DNA of 64,000 nt from NCBI RefSeq assembly GCF_023065955.2, contig NW_026622863.1:46730177-46794176 (forward strand), read 5' to 3'. The stretch's first letter is position 1; each line of letters starts with the position of its first letter. The position numbers were made by a program, and so were the translations under genes. This document shows, piece by piece, positions 22,174 through 35,400 of this stretch. Below the pieces are notes generated by a model. The model was not told the origin of the DNA and ran no database searches. It saw nothing but the letters and a program-made list of their open reading frames with translations. The DNA is from Ursus arctos (lineage: Eukaryota > Chordata > Mammalia > Carnivora > Ursidae).

Positions 22174-22953
22174 TGGGTACCTGGGTGCATCAGAGTATTG
22201 AGTAGCGGTAGATGGATGCGGTGGTGTGCAGGACCTAATTCTTACTGGCAGATTCTCAGAAAATTTGAGACTTGTGTTAAGCACAACCATTATTTTAAAA
22301 TTATGTAACCATAATTAAATAAATTAAAAAATAAGATAGCAAATAGTCAAATGCATCACTTTCTTATTATTTTATTATCTATGCTCTTGAAATTATGTTT
22401 ATAGTGTCCGTATGGCAGAAATGCTGTATCATTATGTACTACTGCACATCCCTTTCCAGTTCCACCTTTACTGATACCACTTTGGTAGCTAGAAATTGAC
22501 CAGGATGGAACTGTTCACATTGTGGGAATTGACAATCATTGTAAATCATTGTTTTTGTATGCTTGATTTATTGTTTTTGTTGATCGGGGATGGGGGAGTT
22601 CTCAAAGTCCGACCTGTTGTTCCTAAATGTCCCTCTGGCGCGCTCTTCTAGTAAAACTGTTGTGCTCACTATGAGAGAGAAATATCCTAATCCCTTTGTT
22701 TATCACAGAACATATATTGAAGCGTGCATTCGGAGCTGAGGCAATAAATTGATAACAGAAGCAAATGACATATACCACATGTACACTTATAAAATTTCAA
22801 AAACAAACATAGGTAGTATACAATGTTGTTCAGGATATGGGGAAATGAGAACTCTCATAGGCAGCTGTTGGGAATGACTACAGCCTTTCTACAATTAAGT
22901 TGAGTAGTAGCTATCACAACGTCTGAAAGCAAACCTCTAACAACCAAATTTTA
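22174..22953. other. Unique DNA, candidate intron 1
   Basis: No exon, ORF or clear repeat is recognised. Confidence 0.4.
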
Positions 22954-23150
22954 AAAAAAGATTTATTTATTTATTTATTTTAGAGAGAGAGAGAGCATGA
23001 GTGGGAGGGGCAGAGGGAGAGGGAGAGAGAGAATCCCTAGCAGACTCCATGCTGAGCGGGAGGGGGTGTTGGGGCTGGATTCCACCTGTGGAGATCATGA
23101 CCTGAGCTGAAATCAGGAGTCCCACACTTAACCAACTGCCACCCAGGCAT
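22954..23150 (-). mobile_element. SINEC, minus
   Basis: Reads on the minus strand from a diverged head ('gaatgcctgggtggcagttgg' near 23150) through a GA-rich tail to (atttatt)n. The head is decayed, indicating age. Confidence 0.85.
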
Positions 23151-23973
23151 TCCAGCCAGCATTTTTATATATAAGAGTATAACCCACAAAAATTCTGACT
23201 TGAAAGAAAAAGATGTGGTTACAGTAATGCTTACTGAAGCCATGTTTGTAATACTGAAGAACTGAAATCAATCTCAATGTTCATTTTTTGAGGAATTGCT
23301 AGTCTGTGCTGACTCATGGAAGGTATTTGTGGCTTAAAGATAAAAATATAGGTAAGTTAACTTTGATAATACATAACATAACCAAGGAGTTATTAAAATG
23401 ATAGTGTAGAATTACCCTGCCCAATTTGGAAGGATATGTATAAGATATTAAGAATTGGAAAATATTGGTTACATGAGAGTATGCAAAGTGTGACTATAAT
23501 TTTTGAACAAAAAATACACAAGGATAGATATTGAAGTTTTAAGTATTTTAAAGGTTATTTTACAAAACTGAACTCTGGCTGATTTTAGCACATCAACAAT
23601 CTCTCAACTCCGTTTCCTCACCATTAAATGGAATAATAATTTCTACCATGCAGATTTTTTAATAGAATAGTGATCAAGCCCTTAGACACTGAAACACAAC
23701 CATCTCAGGTCAAACCCTTGTCTTACCATTTTAATGCTGGGGGACCACGGGCAAGTTTTTTAAAAATACGTGTATGCTTCATTTATTCTTACTGGTATAA
23801 TCCTGGAAAATATTGCCACAGACAGGTTTTTTGTTTTTGCTTTTGGCTTAACTTTTACATAATTCATGTGAATCACATGTCAATGGATCTGGCATGTGGT
23901 AAGCACTCATGTAATTTTCTTAGAGCAGCCATGTCAGCGCCCACCCCCACCAAACCCCTGGGGTTGCTGGATC
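23151..23973. other. Unique AT-rich DNA
   Basis: No gene or repeat family recognised. Confidence 0.4.
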
Positions 23974-23989
23974 AAAACTACAATACTGC

Positions 23990-24183
23990 GGGGCGCCTGG
24001 GTGGCACAGCGGTTAGGCGTCTGCCTTTGGCTCAGGGCGTGATCCCGGTGTTATGGGATTGAGCCCCACATCAGGCTCCTCCGCTATGAGCCTGCTTCTT
24101 CCTCTCCCACTCCCCCTGCTTGTGTTCCCTCTCTCGCTGGCTGTCTCTATCTCTGTCAAATAAATAAATAAAATCTTAAAAAA
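23990..24183 (+). mobile_element. Young-type SINEC
   Basis: Intact SINEC ('ggggcgcctgggtggcacagcgg', 'gtgatcccggtgttatggg'). Perfect duplications 'aaaactacaatactg' at 23974-23988 and 24184-24198. Confidence 0.95.
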
Positions 24184-24199
24184 AAAACTACAATACTGT

Positions 24200-24952
24200 T
24201 TGTCATCACTTGTCATCAAGGAAATGCAAATCAAAACCACCTGTCAGAATGGCTAAAATTAGCAGCACAGGAAACAGGTGTTGGCAAGGATGTGGAGAAA
24301 GGGGAACCCTCTTGCACTGTTGGTGGGAATGCAAACTGGAGCAGCCACTATGGAAAATAGTATGGAGGTTCCTCAAAAAGTTCAAAATAGATCTACCCTA
24401 TGATCTAGCAATCACACTGAGTTTTTACCCAAAGAATACAAGACCACTAATTCAAAGGGATACACACACCTCGATGTTTATAGCAGCATTATTTACAATA
24501 TCCGGGTATGGAAGCAGCCCAAGTGTCCATCGATTGCTGAATGAGATGTGGTATATATATATAATGGAATATTACTCGGCCATAAAAGAATGAAATCTTG
24601 CCATTTGCAATGACACGGATAGAGCTAGAGGGTATAATACTAAGTGAAATAAGTCAGAGAAAGACAAATACCATATGATTTGACTCATAAGTGGAATTTA
24701 AGAAACAAAACAAGCGAAGGGGAAAACAGGGAGAGAGGCAAACCAAGAAACAGACTCTTAACTATAGAGTACAGACTGATATGTTACCAGAGAGAAGGTG
24801 GGGGGATGGGTTAATAGCTGATGGGGATTAAGGAGTACACTTGTGATGAGCCCTGGGTGTTGTATGGAAGTGTTGAATTACTATATTGTGCACTGGAAAC
24901 TAACATAATACTGTATGTTCACTGACTGGAATTAAATAAAAAACTTAAATCA
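24200..24952 (+). mobile_element. 5'-truncated L1 3' end
   Basis: Plus-strand ORF2 C-terminal text ([31 protein letters not shown] motifs) and 3'UTR ending 'ggaattaaataaaaaactt'. The repeated flank 'aatactgt' (24192-24199 and about 24954-24961) is the probable target duplication. Confidence 0.9.
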
Positions 24953-25545
24953 AATACTGTGATTCTCTCGCCAAAGAAGGAGATGGCTGTTGGTGGGACA
25001 CCACCAGTGACTGCCAGACTAGGAAAAATCTCCTTCATATGCAAAGAACAGAGAATGACATCTCAGACTGCAGGAGCTTAGCAATTATGCCAACCACCTA
25101 AACTATCTGAAGGAACTCTTAGGAGAGGGGATGCAGCCAAAAGACATTAAAATCAGAACTTAGCTTTCAGGGGAGGGGAGAAGAGGTGAACAACGAGCAG
25201 TGATACTCCTGCACCTCTGACCTTTCAGTTCCTTTCAAAGCATCCAAGCACTCTCCCCTCTCGAGGCCTTTGTAATGCCAGGAATTCTCTTCTCCCTGTG
25301 TCCGAGGCACTCATTCTCATCTTTTGAACTGTAGCTTCATCACTAATTTCTCTTACTGGCCTTCCTTACACCTGTATTTAAGTCATGATCACCCACCAGT
25401 GGTTCTCAAAGAACCCTCTTCTTTTTGTTCTTGTCACTTCTTACCACGTGGGAAATTTTACGTTTTTTATATTCCAATTATTCTGTGTGTCCTCTGGTCA
25501 AATAAAATGTCCATTAGAGCAAGAATTTTGACTCTTTGATTATTC
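24953..25545. other. Unique non-coding DNA
   Basis: No gene or repeat recognised. Confidence 0.4.
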
Positions 25546-25547
25546 AT

Positions 25548-25885
25548 CGCTAGCAGGCATCAAAAAATTATGACCCAGGCCAAATCTGGTCCACCCCCTG
25601 TTTTGCACCGCTAATGAGCTTAGGATAGTGGTTATTACATTTTTAAATGACTGAAAAAAGAAAGATGAACAATATTTGTGGACAGTTGAAAGTTATAAGA
25701 TTCAAATTTTACTGTCCATAAATAAAGTTTTATTGGAATATTGCTACTCTGGATTGCTTACATTTTGTCTATGGCTGCTGTCCCACTGCAGTGGCAGAGT
25801 TGAATAGTTGCGGCAGAGACCCTGTCTAAAATTCTTACTATCTGGCCCTTTATAGGAGAAATGTGCCAACTCCTGCTCTATACTA
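25548..25885 (+). repeat. hAT-type (MER) DNA-transposon relic
   Basis: The run 'gcaggcatcaaaaaattatgacccaggccaaatctggtccacc', 'aataaagttttattggaata', 'gtctatggctgctg', 'gcagagttgaatagttgcggcagagaccc' and 'actatctggccctttata' matches a widespread non-autonomous element of this type. It is diverged, with no clear target duplication seen. Confidence 0.6.
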
Positions 25886-28480
25886 AGTACTGAGAAAAAT
25901 GAGTGGCCGATAACGGAATCTATTGGTCCAAATTCAGTGTGTCACTTAGACATCAGGCATTTACCCCAAGAGCTGGACCTTAACAAGCAATCACTTTCTT
26001 CAGTAGTGGGAAAATAAGAGGCCCCCATAGGCTAACAGGCAAAGGGAATCCATGGCTGGTGAAAAGTCAAGTTTGCCTTGGTTGGTCAGGCAATGAATCT
26101 AGCCTAGCACAACTGGAGGGATGTGGTGAGTAGATTGTAGAGTCAGATGATGAGACACTAGTAGGTGAAAATGTCAGTATGGGGACATGGGAGTTTGTCA
26201 CTAATCCTGTACCTCACAGGTTCTGCATTCAAGCCATCCAAGTCCCCTCTGACCATCCTCAAGACATGTTTGTTTCCTCATATCACAGGAAAGTTTCTTT
26301 ACAAGGTACCTTGGTCTCTCTGGACTTTTCTCACCCAAGTATTGCTCATGTTATTTATTTATCTTTTTACTGGGGCCAACAGTTCCTCAGGGATATTATT
26401 GATTCCCCTTGCAGACACTGTCATTGCTACCAGTAATATTATAATTGCTGCACTGGTGGGAAATGAGATCATGGTGTCTGTAACCTATAACTTGGGGTCA
26501 TGTGCTTTCTCACACTCTCAGCCACATACCCTGGCGGTGACAGGCTCCCCATCCAGGTATCAGAGATCTGCTTGGTGAGTTTTTTTTCTTTTTTCTCCTT
26601 TTAGAAAATGTGAGAAAAAGTGACTTTCAGTGTTAGAGCTTTATCTTGGAATCCTAATATGCTTCTTACCTGGGGAGGTTAGAGTGCTATATTAACTCTG
26701 AAGATTATAGAGAAATGTGTAGACCCTCAGGAGGCCACTAATATGTCCTATGTTTGTACTGCATTTAGAGTTATCCTCTTTCCCTTCCTTTCCTTTTTGT
26801 TCTAGGCTTCCTGAGGATTCCTGTCCATCCTTTCTTACTATTAGACTTGCCAGAATGATCCTTCTTTCCCTTCCAACCTTTTAAATGCTTTATTTAAAAT
26901 TGGGGACCACAGAACCTCCATTGTAGGAATATTATGAGGAATAAATAAAATAACATATATGTCTGGCTTTAAGCATGGACGTAGAAACCGTGGGTTCATT
27001 TTTTCTTGTTTTCTCGGTGGCCAACATTGGCTTCAGAAGAACATTCATAGAGAGCCATCCCTTTGGGTGGTGTGAGGAGAAGGCATAAACCATATTCTTC
27101 TCAGGTTCTTCTTAAACCCCAGGAAAGGAATGTTAATTGTTGACTCTAAGTCTCTTAAGGAGTGAGATATTCCTGAATTTATTTACCAGAATCAATAACG
27201 GTCATAAAACCATCCATTGACCACATCATGAGTGCTGAGCCAGAGTCATAAATTGGCCATGACATTAAGACAGGAAATCCTGAGTTTGGGCTCTAATTCA
27301 GGATAATTCCCTCCCACATGCTCAGGTCTGACTCTACCCTGTCCTTGGTGTGACAGAGGAAATGAACACAAGAAAATGTGCCATACAAGGGCAGGGCCCA
27401 ACAAAGAGACCATTGAATATAGAGCTATTTTCAACATTAGTTGTTGGTACCTGCAGGAACCATGTGAAGGTTGCCACCTTGCTTCTCCCCACCTGGCTAA
27501 AGGTCAATGCCTAAAGAAGGGAAAACCTTCCTTAACTTGGGGCTGCCTTTTCTGCCTATCTGACTTCCTGCTATTTCCTCTTTAATGACTGGCTCACTTC
27601 TCCTTTCTGGCCCTTATGTATAGTGCTCTTTTTTGACAAAGGAAGCCTGGATTCTAAATATTTGGATGTCCATGTTCTTATTCCGTATTAGTTCTCATTA
27701 TCTCATAGCTAGTCTTCTTTCTCCACACTAGACTTGTTTCTAATAACTTTGCTCATTCATCCTAACACATTGGAATCTAGGGGCTTATCACAGAGTCTGC
27801 TTTGGTGTTCATGACTCTGCAGTCCTCAAAGGCAGATTGAAGTGGCTTCAACATGGCTGGTGTACCCATACCCCAGTGTCTGCGTGTTGGCTGCTAAAGC
27901 CTCACACCTGCACCCCTCTCAGAATCACCTTTAGATTCAGTGCAACCTCCCCTACAATGTTACCTGAATGGGCAGTGGCCAATGATGACTGAAATGGAGT
28001 CTGTAACCACAGCCTGTTGCCTCAGTGAGACACTAACTATGCTGCAGGGCCAGGGCTCCCTGTGGGATTGGGCCAAGACCACATCCTTGCTTAGCATCTT
28101 TCCCTTGCCCTACCTGCCTCCCTCACTCCTCTCTCCTGAGAGTTGTCTCTCACTAGAACACTATGGAAGCTTCCCCATCTCAGGCTCTGCTCCAGGGAAC
28201 TGGACCTAAAACACTAATAGTTTTATTTAATAATGGACATGAGGCTCAGTAGAAAAGATGTAAGACCTCAAATCTGAGCAGCCAAGATCTGATATTCCTG
28301 TCATCAAAGACACCTCTGAATTAGAGCATTGGGTCCCTTCAGCGTCATATGCTTTGGGCTGGACGCAGGAAGTGGAGGCTTTCCTAGCATGCCGTTATTC
28401 CAAAACCCTTGGAAATTCACCACTGAGAATGACACCAGGTTTGCCTGTCTGCCTGCCACCTTCTCTCTCACCCTCCCTTC
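25886..28480. other. Long unique region without a recognised gene
   Basis: The open frame 26165-26578 (137 residues) ends near a 'ttggtgagttttt' donor-like site (26574-26582) but shows no family motif; it may be an ERV or other relic. Nothing else is recognisable; no KRAB or zinc-finger motif is present. Confidence 0.4.
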
Positions 28481-28489
28481 CTTCCCTAT

Positions 28490-28608
28490 TGGTTTCTCTT
28501 CTCTTCTCTTCTCTTCTCTTCTCTTCTCTTCTCTTCTCTGTCCTTTCTCTTTCTCCTCTTCTCTTTCCTTTTCCCTTTCCTTCCTTCCTCCGTCTTTCTT
28601 TCTTTCTC

Positions 28609-28671
<63 letters not shown>

Positions 28672-28745
28672 CTCTCTCTCTTTCCTTCCTTCCTTCCTTC
28701 CTTCCTTCCTTCCTTCCTTCCTTCCTTCCTTCCTTCCTTTTCTTT
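28490..28745 (+). repeat. 250-bp polypyrimidine compound microsatellite
   Basis: Consecutive blocks (ttctc)n at about 28495-28538, a mixed CT stretch, (tttc)n alternating with (tc)n at about 28594-28682, and (cttc)n at 28683-28738. Almost no purines occur across about 250 bases. Frames here are pure composition artefacts. Confidence 0.95.
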
Positions 28746-29300
28746 TTACTATAACTGTAGTGAGAATGGAATTTTAAGGTGATGTTGCTAATGTGTGATT
28801 CCCCTCTCCCTTCAAACACTTCAGCTCCCTCATCAGAATCACAAATGGTACATACTGTACACACCCACAAAGAAAGGTGAGGTGTTTCCTGACTTCTGAG
28901 ATTCTGGGGCAAGCATTTATAGACAAGATACTTGTTTACTTCTTTCTCTTTTGAGAAGACTTTGTGGTTAGAAGTAACATAGGAGTTGAGAGTAGGCGAT
29001 TTGGAGATACCATGCTTGGATCCCAAGGCTCCTACATTACTGTGGGGTGATTTTAGGTGATTTTATTAAATTTTTCTGATTTGAAAATGGGCGATGATAG
29101 TAACATCTCTGTTTTTTAAAGAGAAGGTAATAGGTTAACATACAGAAAGTACTATACTTAGAACAGTGCTTCTCTCCCTTGATTCTATATATGTGTCACA
29201 AATGGAAGAGCCGGTGATACCTCCCCCAGCCCTTGACTCCCAAAGTTTATGCTTAGAATGAAAAAATCATTTGTTTTCCAAGCCAGGACTATTTAGCATA
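28746..29300. other. Unique non-coding DNA
   Basis: No gene or repeat recognised. Confidence 0.4.
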
Positions 29301-29304
29301 AAAT

Positions 29305-29425
29305 GGGGCTTTTTTATAGTAATTTTTTATTATGTTATATTAGTCACCATACAGTATGTCCTTAGTTTTTGATGTAATGTTCCATGGTTCATTATTTGCG
29401 TATAACACCCAGTGCATTAATAAAA
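29305..29425 (-). repeat. L1 3'UTR fragment, minus
   Basis: The text 'ttagtcaccatacagtatg...gatgtaatgttccatggttcatta...gtataacacccagtgca' equals the 3'UTR of the full-length L1s in this window (compare 32213-32295). Confidence 0.85.
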
Positions 29426-29540
29426 CTCTGCAGGGTACATTTTTGCCTTTCTCATTCAATATTTCCATGTCTCTTGTTCAGTGAGAATGCTGTCTCCTAA
29501 CATCAACACATTGATTCCTTTGCTCAGTGCAGTAAAACAT

Positions 29541-29872
29541 TTATTTTTTATTTAATTAAATTTTTTAGTGCAGTAAAACATTTTTTTTATTTAATAATAT
29601 ATTTTTTAATTATATTATGTTAGTCAGCATACAGTACCTCCCTAGTTTTTGATGTAAAGTTCCATGATTCATTACTTTTAAACATTTTTAAAAAGATTTT
29701 ATTTATTTATTTGAGAGATAGAGTGGAGGGACGAGCAGAGGGAGAAGGATAAGCAGACTGCACAGAGCACAGAGTCCAATGTGGGGCTTGATCTCACAAC
29801 CCTGAGGTCATGACCTGAGCCAAATCAAGAGTCAGACGCTTGACTGACCCAGCCACCCAGGCGCCCCTGGTG
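29541..29872 (-). mobile_element. L1 3'UTR fragment with SINEC, flanked by repeated target text
   Basis: An L1 3'UTR scrap (about 29574-29670, minus) adjoins a minus SINEC (about 29690-29868). The text 'gtgcagtaaaacattt' occurs three times, at about 29526, 29557 and 29870, indicating two insertions at the same site. Confidence 0.8.
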
Positions 29873-29883
29873 CAGTAAAACAT

Positions 29884-30469
29884 TTAAAATAGTTTTTGAA
29901 TTGCTTCATCCATACTACCACAGATAACAAAACACTAAAAAGAGTTCAGGATTTGTTTGCAGTTAGTTTGCATTTCTCTACCTTTTACCTTGCCCAGGAC
30001 TGAGGGAATGTATTCAAATATTATATTCAGAGTTTTTGTTTGTTATAATCCTTTTTCATTGTGATTATGGCAGTCACTGAAAGCCTACTGGATTCATTTG
30101 TTTCAGTTTTAGTTTTTTATCCCTTCCCATCCTTGGTGATTTTATAAAATTTTATTTTTTGGAAAATGTAGAACATTAACATGGTCTAAAAACTCAAAAC
30201 TATATACAATTTTATTTTCAGAGAAATGCCCTTCCCTCCCTTAACTCTTTTAGCCTGTGAGTGTGTTTTTCTATCCCTGACTGCTTATCTCTTTCTTATG
30301 GAAAAGTCACAACAAGGCTCTGGTTGGTGCCCTTGTTGAGTCTACGGAGAAGAGAGGCAAAGAGCTGTAGGTCAGAAAGCCCCAGGTGCCGCAAGACCAC
30401 TACAGATCACCCTATTTGCTCACATTCTGTTACCAAACTCCAAGTTGGGCAGCCCAGTGCTTGAAAGGC
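29884..30469. other. Unique non-coding DNA
   Basis: AT-rich; no gene or repeat recognised. Confidence 0.4.
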
Positions 30470-31480
30470 CAATACTCAAGAGACAGTTTTGATTGGAAAG
30501 GAATTTGAGCTTTATTCAGGAGGCCAGCCACCTGGGGAGAAGGTGGGCTCTTGTCCAAAAGCCAACTCTAAGGTTTCTGCCTGGCCCAAGGGTTTTTAAA
30601 GGAGTTTAGGGTAGTTAATTGTAAAAGGAGTGCAGTAGTCTGTAACATTTCTTTCTTTCTTTTTTTTTAAGATTTTATTTTAAAGTAATCTCTATACCCA
30701 GTGTGGGGCTCGAACTCACAACCCTGATATCAAGAGTCACATGCTTTACCAACTGAGCCAGACAGGCGCCCCTGTAACATTTCGTGATTATGTGCAGACA
30801 CGATGGTGCCAGCTACAAATACTATCTCAGTGCTCAGGGCTTATATGAGGGGGTCCGGTTCCTGTTTCATGATGTGCAGGAGTACTCTGTTCTTTCTGCA
30901 AAGGAGGGCAAGGTCCATGGATACACAAAGGGAGGTCGGTAAAATCCTTTGTGTGACCTAAAAAAAGATAAACATTTTACTAAAAAAAATTGCTAGGCTA
31001 ATCAGAAAGCCAAAGTGTCTTCAAACAGACTTGCTGGCCTCTGCAGCCTGGGAAAGTTTTGGTCCTTCTTTCCTCAAGGCCAGTGGTCTGTCTGCTACGG
31101 ATCGGATCGGATCGAGGGACTTAGGTTAGCAAGTAAGGAGTGTGTTAACTTTTAGCCAGTTAACCCTTAAGACCAGCTGGAGTGCTGTTACAACTCCTCT
31201 AGAAAACTTCCCTGGTCAGGGACTCTACTTTAAACGCTAAAGAAGGAGCAGAACTTGGTGGGGGAGATTTCTTCCATAATCTGCCATTCTGGGTTTGATG
31301 GAGAAAGAGGGAAGGAGTGAGCATCTGGGGAGAGCTGGTAATCCTATATCTGCTGTCATCATTATCTCAATTCAGCAAGGCTTTTAATCTTTCTGGATAA
31401 CCCCATCCAATGTCATGCCACCTGGGATATGGTTGTCTAGTGCTATGGCTATGGACCAATAAATATACTCTAACTACAGT
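30470..31480 (-). repeat. Possible LTR-type relic, minus
   Basis: Reading minus, 'aataaagctcaaattcc' (near 30500-30516) resembles an LTR poly(A) signal. Further upstream the segment has 'ggtcacacaaaggatttt' and other non-coding text interrupted by a SINEC (30652-30771). A short (cggat)3 repeat lies at 31097-31113. LTR boundaries could not be identified. Confidence 0.3.
30652..30771 (-). mobile_element. Short SINEC, minus
   Basis: Head 'ggggcgcctgtctggctcag' on the minus strand at 30771. Duplications 'ctgtaacatttc' at 30640-30651 and 30772-30783. Confidence 0.93.
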
Positions 31481-32170
31481 GTAAGGGAGCAGCGAGTGCA
31501 GAACATCAAAGCTCTCCAAAATTATTTTCTTTCCTCTGCATCCATCAACAAACGTTTCTTAAAGTTGTACACATAATATTCTCTTAGGATATTTAAAGCC
31601 TATCTGTATCCACTGTAATATTCCGTTACCTTTATAAAATTGTTAGTTTTTTCCCTTTTGTTTTGATAATATTTACCAACGTTAGACTTGTTTATATATC
31701 TTCTATATTATTGTCAATTGTAGTTATTTTAATTTCTATTTCATTAATTTATTATATTATCTTCAATGATATCCTCCTTCTACTATCTTCAGTAAAATTT
31801 AGCAAACTGCGTAGGTTAATTTTAAAATGTTTTTTTCAGTTTAAAATTATTCCATAAAATCTGTTAAATCAGGCAGGCTGATGATGTTATTCAAAACCTC
31901 TAGATTTTATCTATTTTTGTCAACCGAGTGGCATTCTCAGATAGAAATCTGTTAAACTCCATCTTGTGTCCTTATATTTCCTAAAGCTTTTTAGGTATAA
32001 AGAGACAACTGTTAATTCAAAATCCTACAGGGTTGAGCCATTAACATGAATAGATAAAGCTGGTTTCATGAAGGCTATTATGAAATAGAGGGTGCCTGCC
32101 TCAGTCAATGAAGTTGACGTTATCTAGCTCCAGCAACCATTTAACATGGGAGAACACTGGCCAGGACCAT
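31481..32170. other. Unique AT-rich DNA
   Basis: No gene or repeat recognised; left flank of L1-A. Confidence 0.4.
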
Positions 32171-32468
32171 AGCATTTTCTAGTTTTTTTTTAAATGTTTT
32201 TTAATTATATTATGTTAGTCACCATACAGTACATCCCCGGTTTCTGATGTAAAGTTCGATGATTCATTAGTTGTGTATAACGCCCAGTGCACCATGCAAT
32301 ACGTGCCCTCCCTACTACCCATCACCAGTCTATCCCATTCCCCCACCCCCCTCCCTTCTGAGGCCCCCAGTTTGTTTCTCATAGTCCACAGTCTCTCATG
32401 CTTCATTCCACCTTCTGATCATCCCCCCTTTCTTTATCCCTTTCTTCCCCTACCGATCTTCCCAGTTC

Positions 32469-35400
32469 TTATGTTCCATAGACGAGAAAAATCATATGAT
32501 AATTGTCTTTCCCTGCTTGACTTATTTCACTTAGCATTATCTCCTCCAGTGCCGTCCATGTTGCAGCAAATGTTGAGAACTCTTTCTTTCTGATAGCTGA
32601 GTAATATTCCATTGTATATATGGACCACAACTTCTTAATCCAGTCATCTGTTGAAGGGCATCTCGGTTCCTTCCACGATTTGGCTATTGTGGACATTGCT
32701 GCTATGAGCATTGGGGTGCATATGGCCCTTCTCTTCACCACGTCTGTATCTTTGGGGTAAATACCCAATAGTGCAATGGCTGGATCATACGGTAGCTCAA
32801 TTTTTAACTTTTTAAGGGACCTCCACACTGTTTTCCAGAGTGGCTGTACCAACTTGCATTCCCACCAACAATGTAGGAGGGATCCCCTTTCTCCACATCC
32901 TCTCAAGCAATTGTGGTTTCTTGCCTTGTCAATTTTTGCCGTTCTAACTGGCGTAAGGTGGTATCTTAGTGTGGTTTTGATTTGAATTTCCCTGATGGCT
33001 AGTGATTTTGAACATTTTTTCATGTGTCTGTTAGCCATTTGTATGTCATCGTTGGAAAAGTGTCTGTTCATATCTTCTGCCCATTTTATGATTTATTTGT
33101 TTCTTGCGTATTGAGTTTGAGAAGTTCTTTGTAGATCTTGGATACGAGTCTTTTATCTGTAGCATCCTTTGCAAATATATTCTCCCATTCCGTGGGCTGC
33201 CTCTTAGTTTTTTTGACTGTTTCCTTGGCTGTGCAGAAGCTTTTTATCTTGATGAAGTCCCACAAGTTCAATTTATCTTTTGTTTCTCTTGCCTTTGGAG
33301 ATGTGTCATGAAAAAGGTTGCTTTGGCCGATGTCGTATAGGTTGCTGCCTATGTTCTCCTCTAGGATTTTGATGGATTCCTGTCTCACATCAAGGTCTTT
33401 CATCCATTTGGAGTTTATTTTTGTGTATGGTGTGAGAGATTGGTCAAGTTTCATTCTTTTCCATGTAGCTGTCCAATTTTCCCAGCACCATTTATTGAAG
33501 AGACTGTCTTTTTTCCACCGGATGTTTTTTCCTGCTTCATCAAAGATTAGTTGCCCAAAGAGCCGAGGGTCCATTTCTGGGTTCTCTATTCTGTTCCATT
33601 GGTCTGTGTGTCTGTTTTTGTGCCAGTATCATGCTGTCTTTGTGATCACAGCTTTGTAGTACAGCTCGAAATCCGGCATTGTGATGCCCCCAGCTTTGTT
33701 TTTCCTTTTCAACAGTTCCTTGGAGATTCGGGGCCTTTTCTGGTTCCATACAAATTTAAGGACTATTGGTTCCAGTTCTTTGAAAAATGTCCTCGGTATT
33801 TTGATCGGGATAGCATTGAAAGTGTAGATTGCTCTGGGTAGCATGGACATTTTAACTATGTTAATTCTTCCGATCCGTGAGTATGGAATATTTTTCCATC
33901 TTTTTGTGTCTTCCTCAATGTCTTTCAAGAGTGATTTATAGTTTCTAGAATATAGGTCCTTTACGTCTCTGGTTACGTTAATTCCAAGGTAATGTATGGT
34001 TTTTGGTGCTATTGTAAATGGGATGGATTCCCTAATTTCTCTTTCTTCAGTCTCATTATTCGTGTATAGAAATGCAACTGATTTCTGAGCATTGATTTTT
34101 GTATCCTGCCACATTACTGAATTGCTCTATAACTTCTAATAGTTTGGGAGTGGATTCTTTTGGGTTTTCCATATAGAGTATCATGTCATCTGCGAAGAGA
34201 GACATTTTGACTTCTTTGCCGATTTGGATACCTTTTATCCCTTTTTGTTGTCTGATTGCTGTTGCAAGGACTTCAGTACTATGTTGAATAATAGTGGCGA
34301 GAGTGGGCATCCTTGTCGTGTTCCTGATCTTAAGGGAAAGGCTTCCAGCTTTTCCCCATTGAGAATAATATTTGCAGTAGGCTTTTCATAGATGGCTTTT
34401 ATGAGATTGAGAAATGTACCCTCTATTCCTACACTCTGAAGGGTTTTAATCAGGAAAGGATGCTGTATTTTGTCAAATGCTTTTTCTGCATCAATTGAGA
34501 GGATCATATGGTTCCTGAGTCTTTTCTTGTTGATATGATGTATCACACTGATCGATTTGCGAATGTTGAGCCACGCTTGCATCCCAGGTATGAATCCCAC
34601 TTGGTCGTGATGGATAATCCTTTTAATGTACTGTTGGATTCTATTAGCCAGGATCTTGTTGAGGATTTTGGTGTTCATATTCATTAGGGAAATCAGTCTG
34701 TAATTCTCCTTTTTGATGGGGTCTTTGCCTGGTTTGGGGATCAAGGTAATATTGGCCTCATAGAATGAGTTTGGTAGCTTTCCTTCTGTTTCTATTTTTG
34801 AAATAGCTTTAGGAGAATAGGTATTATTTCTTCTTTGAATGTTTGGTAGATTTCCCCAGGAAAACCGTCCGGGCCTGGAGTTTTGTTTTTTGGAAGGTTA
34901 TTTATCACTGACTCAATCTCTTCATAATTAATTGGCCTGTTTAAAAAATCAATTTCTTCCTGTTTCAGTCTTGGTAGTTTATAGGTTTCCAGGAGGGCCT
35001 CCATCTCTTCCAGGTTGCTTAATTTATTGGCATATAGATGTTGATAAAAGTTTCTAATAATCCTTCCAATTTCATTGGTGTTGGTTTTGACCTCTCCTTT
35101 TTCATTCATAATTTTATTAATTTGGGTCCTTTCTCTATTCTTTTGGATAAGCCTTGCCAGCAGTTTGTCAATTTTATTGATTCTCTCAAAGAACCAGCTT
35201 CTAGTCCTGTTGATCTGCTCTACTGTACTTCTGGTTTCTAATTCATTGATTTCTGCTCTAATCTTGGTCAGCTGCTTCCTCGTGAGTGGATTAGGCCTGT
35301 CCCTCTGTTGCTGTTCCAGCTTCTTGAGGTGAGAATATAAAAACTGCATTTTAGACTTTTCTATTCTTTTGAGTGAGGCTTGGATGACTATGTATTTCCC

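Noticed and set aside
21494..22201. 235-codon plus-strand open frame across the promoter-like block
   Set aside because: It has no domain or family motif, crosses a CAC-rich stretch and promoter-type sites, and contains a GTAAGG donor; best explained as chance in GC-rich DNA.
26165..26578. Possible exon ending in a GTGAGT-like donor
   Set aside because: Encoded residues match no family I recognise and no acceptor or reading-frame partner could be found.
28304..29026. 240-codon minus-strand frame rich in Lys, Arg and Glu
   Set aside because: Made almost entirely by the polypurine strand of a compound microsatellite.
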